From NCBI GenBank assembly GCA_047605265.1, contig JASGFY010000097.1, forward strand, positions 1-9,084: 9,084 bases of DNA. The letters are read 5' to 3'. Below are positions 6,694-9,084 of the stretch, piece after piece (the stretch's first letter is position 1; each line of letters opens with the position of its first letter). The notes under the pieces were generated by a model. That model was not told the origin of the DNA. It saw only the letters and a list, made by a program, of their open reading frames with translations, and ran no database searches. The stretch is from Solimonas sp047605265 (lineage in GTDB: Bacteria; Pseudomonadota; Gammaproteobacteria; Nevskiales; Nevskiaceae). The translations under genes and the position numbers were made by a program.

Positions 6694-6737
6694 TGACGGT
6701 TCCCTTTCAACGCTGTTCCAGTCGCCCGCATTCATCC

Positions 6738-7673
6738 ATGCTCGCGTGTTTCAATTCTGTTTCGCCTGTCGCCGCCCGGCGCACCGCGCAGGCCGAGCAG
6801 GAAGCGCTGTCGCGCGAACTCGACCTGGCGAAGGCGCATCTCGACGTCGGCCTCGCCAGCGTCACCGACGTGCAGGAAGTGCAGGCGCGCTACGACCTCA
6901 GTCTGGCGTCGGCGCTGTCGGCGGAACAGTCGCTGACCGAGGCCCGCGAGAAGCTGGAGGAAATCACGCGCGAGCCGCTGCCGGCGGACGACGGGCCGGT
7001 GCGCGTCGTCGCGCTCGATCCGGAGGCGCCGCCGAAGGTGGGGCTGGCCTTCCTGCGCGACGAAATCCTGCTGCCGGCGCCGCAGCCGCAGGACGTCAAC
7101 GTCTGGGTCGGCCATGCCAGGCTCGAGAATCCCGACATCATGGCGGCGCTGCTCGACGCCAGGGTCGCCAAGCGCGGCGTCGACATCGCGCGCTCCAGGC
7201 GCTACCCGACCATCGACGCCAAGGTCAGCTACGCCGACAGCGACATCCAGTCCGGTTCGTTCCCCTATACCGTCGACGGCCTGTCGTACGGCGTCGGCAT
7301 CAAGCTGCCGCTGTTCGCCGGCGGCGGCACGCAGTCCGACATCCGCCAGGCGATCGCGACGCGCGCGCAGAAGGACGCGGAGTACGAGGGTGCGCAGCGG
7401 CAGGCCGAGCGCGCGATCCGCACCGCGTACCAGGGCGTCGTCATCGGCGCGTCGCGGGTGCGCGCCTACGCGCAGGCGCGCGAATCGAGCCGCTCCGCCT
7501 TCGATGCCAACAAGACCGGCCTCGAGATCGGCACGCGTTCGTCCATCGACCTGCTCAACGCGCAGCAGCAGCGCTACGACGTCGAGCGCAACTACGCGCA
7601 GTCGCGCTACGACTACCTGCTGGCGGTGCTGCGCCTGAAGTTCGCCGCCGGCATCCGAGTTCCTTCGGCCTGA
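6738..7673 (+). pseudogene. TolC-family outer-membrane efflux protein, N-terminally truncated remnant
   Basis: The 311-codon frame encodes the last two-thirds of an outer-membrane efflux channel, the exit duct of tripartite pumps and type I secretion systems. Matches to the TolC layout include LSRELDLAKAHLDVGLASVTD followed by VQEVQARYD (24-53), a second-half start of NPDIMAALLDARVAKRGVDIARSR (131-154), LPLFAGGG (190-197) and GTRSSIDLLNAQQQRYDVERNY (265-286). From memory, the FN at 5-6 and AQAE at 17-20 align with the FN and TQAQ of E. coli TolC at equal spacing, so homology begins at about residue 5. The signal peptide, first beta-strands and first helices are absent. Usual length is about 440-480 residues. 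The C-terminus also ends soon after FAAG. There is no Shine-Dalgarno before the ATG. No internal stop or frameshift is seen, so the loss may be recent. A functional protein is unlikely. Confidence 0.8.
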
Positions 7674-7683
7674 GCTGAACTCG
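7656..7683. repeat. Inverted repeat CGAGTTC ... GAACTCG across the TolC remnant stop
   Basis: Perfect 7-base arms (7656-7662 and 7677-7683) enclose 14 bases that include the stop codon of the TolC remnant. There is no T-run. A second 7-base inverted repeat, CGAAATC/GATTTCG, follows directly at 7682-7707 and shares two bases with it. Together they might act as a weak terminator structure, or mark a rearrangement boundary. Confidence 0.4.
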
Positions 7684-7760
7684 AAATCATGGCGCTACTC
7701 GATTTCGGAGGATGTCGTCCGGCTGCAATTGACGGGTAGGGTAGCGGCTCGCGCTCTCGT

Positions 7761-7805
7761 CCTTAATGTTAAGGAGAGTAGGTGATCCCTGCCGACGATG
7801 ATTGA
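7761..7805 (+). promoter_or_regulatory. Shine-Dalgarno with inverted repeat and 7-codon leader frame before the JmjC gene
   Basis: CCTTAATGTTAAGG (7761-7774) is an inverted repeat whose right arm runs into AAGGAG (7771-7776), the best ribosome binding site in this stretch. Five bases later a GTG (7782) opens a 7-codon frame, VIPADDD, ending at TGA 7803-7805. That frame is out of phase with the JmjC gene and overlaps its ATG at 7798. The JmjC frame has a stop at 7783-7785, so the gene cannot start at this GTG. The layout fits a short leader translationally coupled to the gene, with the repeat able to pair over the ribosome binding site. Chance cannot be ruled out. Confidence 0.4.
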
Positions 7806-8949
7806 TTTGGGAATGCCGGATGCTGAGTTCCGGGCGAGCCGGCTTGAGCAGGGCTTGCTGTATCGGCGAGCCGCTATGCAAGTCGCGCCTCCGGCGTGGC
7901 GGGAGGTCGATGCGCTACTGCATGCCATTGATCCGCGTCCTCCGACGCTGCAGCTGTTTCAGCGCGGGCGCATGCAGGCTTCCGAGGCCTATGTCGACGA
8001 AGGGCACCCATCGGCCTGTGCGAGGCCAAGCCTGAACCGGAAGCGTTTGTACGAACGCCTGAGCGAAGGGGCCACCCTGGTCTTCAATCGTCTCGAATGT
8101 TTCATGCCCCTTGCGGCGCTGCTTTGCCAGAATCTGGCCGAGCGCATGCGCAATCCGACCATGGCCAACGCGTACCTTTCGTTTTCGGGTATCGGGGGCG
8201 GCGAGGCAACTTTCGGAGCGCATTGGGATACGCATGACGTATTCGCGCTTCAGCTGATCGGACGGAAGCGCTGGCGAGTCTATGAGCCGACATTGACCTT
8301 GCCGCTGAGCTCACAGACGAGCCAGCGGTCAGGGCATTGCCGGCCAGCTGTGCCGGTCTTGGATTGCGTGCTGTCGCCGGGAGATCTGCTCTATCTGCCG
8401 CGCGGCTGGTGGCATGAAGTCGAGTTGATCGATCGAGCCAGTTTTCACGTTTCCGTTGGTCTGTATCCGCCCTCTCTGCACGACTACATGCAGTGGGTGA
8501 CGGCGCGGGCTCTTTCCGGGCTCGTCGAAGCGCGTAAAAGCTTGAACCCCGCTTCGCTTTCCGATTTGCGAGTCGCAATCACGGCATTGAACGGGGCTTT
8601 GCTGCATCCGGCCCATCTTGCGGCATTCGAGCGCGAGTACGCCGGTCGTCGGCCGACACCCTCTGTCTTTGATCTGGGACTGCTGGCGGAAGACGTCCTG
8701 CCAGCCGGGGAATCCGAGGTGCACCTCGCGCCGGGCGTCGTTTACCGCGGAGCTGGCGGCGAGACCCAAGTCGATGCGCGGCTCGCGCTGGACGCTGATC
8801 GTCGGGGGATCGTGGCGGTGTTGTCCCGGGAGGGGCCGCTGTCCATTGCGGCATTGCGCGGCTTCTTGCCGGCACGGCCGCCGGAAGCGCTGCGCTCAGC
8901 GTTGATGGGCCTGATTTTCGACGATGCGGTCGTGCTGCGGCGACGCTGA
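7798..8949 (+). CDS. Cupin-4/JmjC-domain Fe(II)/2-oxoglutarate oxygenase (ribosomal-oxygenase type)
   Basis: The 383-residue protein has the JmjC double-stranded beta-helix typical of the YcfD/RoxA-NO66-MINA group, which hydroxylate side chains of ribosomal or other proteins using O2, Fe(II) and 2-oxoglutarate. The metal facial triad is visible as H142 and D144 in GAHWDTHDVFALQLIGRKRW (140-159) and H206 in LLYLPRGWWHEVEL (197-210). Lys157 lies in the conserved GxKxW segment. FNRLECFMP (96-104) fits the entry to the domain. The C-terminal 120 residues look like the dimerisation/winged-helix region of this family. The start is uncertain: ATG 7798 is used, but ATG 7813 is also in frame and neither has a strong ribosome binding site. 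Codons are clearly less GC-biased than in the flanking operon, which suggests separate origin. The substrate is unknown; no peptide substrate gene is recognised nearby. Confidence 0.87.
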   Translation: MIDLGMPDAEFRASRLEQGLLYRRAAMQVAPPAWREVDALLHAIDPRPPTLQLFQRGRMQASEAYVDEGHPSACARPSLNRKRLYERLSEGATLVFNRLECFMPLAALLCQNLAERMRNPTMANAYLSFSGIGGGEATFGAHWDTHDVFALQLIGRKRWRVYEPTLTLPLSSQTSQRSGHCRPAVPVLDCVLSPGDLLYLPRGWWHEVELIDRASFHVSVGLYPPSLHDYMQWVTARALSGLVEARKSLNPASLSDLRVAITALNGALLHPAHLAAFEREYAGRRPTPSVFDLGLLAEDVLPAGESEVHLAPGVVYRGAGGETQVDARLALDADRRGIVAVLSREGPLSIAALRGFLPARPPEALRSALMGLIFDDAVVLRRR

Positions 8950-9033
8950 CCGAAAATTTGCGCGGCTCGGAAGTAGGGGGAAGCCGTGATCACCTCGTCG
9001 TAAATATACGGAGACTCCAGGGAGTGATACGCG

Positions 9034-9084
9034 ATGCAACTGGGCCAATCCCGACCCGACAACCGCCGCCGGATGCTCGGGCTG
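9034..9084 (+). CDS. Start of an unidentified gene, possible Tat signal peptide (partial)
   Basis: An ATG at 9034 follows GGAG (9021-9024) with a 9-base spacer and stays open to the window edge, giving MQLGQSRPDNRRRMLGL. The NRRRMLGL segment resembles the twin-arginine motif (S/T-R-R-x-F-L-K) that starts Tat signal peptides, with the hydrophobic region presumably beginning at the edge. It lies 84 bp downstream of the JmjC gene in the same direction. Small inverted repeats (ACTCC-AG-GGAGT, 9014-9025) cover the ribosome binding site. With 17 codons no family can be named. Confidence 0.5.
   Translation, partial: MQLGQSRPDNRRRMLGL

Larger units (their letters stand above)
6311..6737. other. Non-coding divergent region with several inverted repeats
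   Basis: About 430 bp separate the operon from the plus-strand TolC remnant. No convincing gene is present. A 136-codon minus-strand reading frame crosses it, but it has no ribosome binding site and no recognisable domain. The region is less GC-rich than the flanks and includes a run of A/T around 6350-6370 that may hold the gntR promoter; I could not place clear -35/-10 hexamers. It contains short perfect inverted repeats at 6437-6464, 6506-6523, 6558-6569 and 6601-6618, and a near-perfect one at 6673-6693. An isolated Shine-Dalgarno sequence lies at 6624-6630. Confidence 0.6.

Noticed and set aside
6321..6731. 136-codon minus-strand open frame across the divergent spacer
   Set aside because: No ribosome binding site, no recognisable domain, mixed composition, and it would cover the gntR promoter region.
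7656..7707. Intrinsic terminator after the TolC remnant
   Set aside because: Two 7-base inverted repeats are present, but neither is GC-rich enough or followed by a T-run.
1..9084. CRISPR array, tRNA, rRNA or transposase gene
   Set aside because: No regularly spaced repeats, no tRNA-like cloverleaf or rRNA segment, and no transposase motifs were seen while reading both strands.

Overview
The window looks like chromosomal DNA of a GC-rich Gram-negative proteobacterium, most likely a betaproteobacterium. The grounds are strong G/C bias at third positions, a TolC-type outer-membrane efflux gene (which needs an outer membrane), an ABC importer with a signal-peptide-bearing periplasmic binding protein, and tight ATGA/GTGA gene overlaps. 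The order or genus cannot be fixed from this sequence.

Bases 1-6272 are one compact operon read on the minus strand. In order of transcription it encodes a GntR/HutC-family repressor, a flavoprotein resembling the alpha subunit of APS reductase (AprA) within the fumarate reductase/succinate dehydrogenase superfamily, a small 2x[4Fe-4S] ferredoxin resembling AprB, a periplasmic substrate-binding protein with an extra C-terminal domain, an ABC permease, an ABC ATPase, and a HEAT-repeat protein that runs off the left edge. Genes overlap by 4 bp or lie 5-36 bp apart. An 18-bp perfect palindrome sits just upstream of the regulator and is a strong operator candidate. The simplest reading is an inducible import-and-redox pathway: a small, probably anionic, organosulfur-like compound is imported by a nitrate/sulfonate/taurine-type transporter and oxidised or reduced in the cytoplasm by the two-subunit flavin/iron-sulfur enzyme. 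The substrate cannot be read from the sequence. No ATP sulfurylase or recognisable sulfonate oxygenase is visible.

Bases 6311-6737 hold no convincing gene. They are less GC-rich than the operon and contain several short perfect inverted repeats plus a strong Shine-Dalgarno sequence with no real gene behind it. They lead into a plus-strand TolC-family gene (6738-7673) that lacks its signal peptide and roughly its first third. It is probably a decayed or rearranged remnant.

Bases 7798-8949 (plus strand) encode a cupin-4/JmjC-type Fe(II)/2-oxoglutarate oxygenase of the ribosomal-oxygenase type, with less GC-biased codons than its neighbours. It is preceded by a strong Shine-Dalgarno sequence that serves a 7-codon reading frame overlapping the gene's start. 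At the right edge a further plus-strand gene begins at 9034. Only 17 codons are visible, and they resemble the start of a twin-arginine signal peptide.
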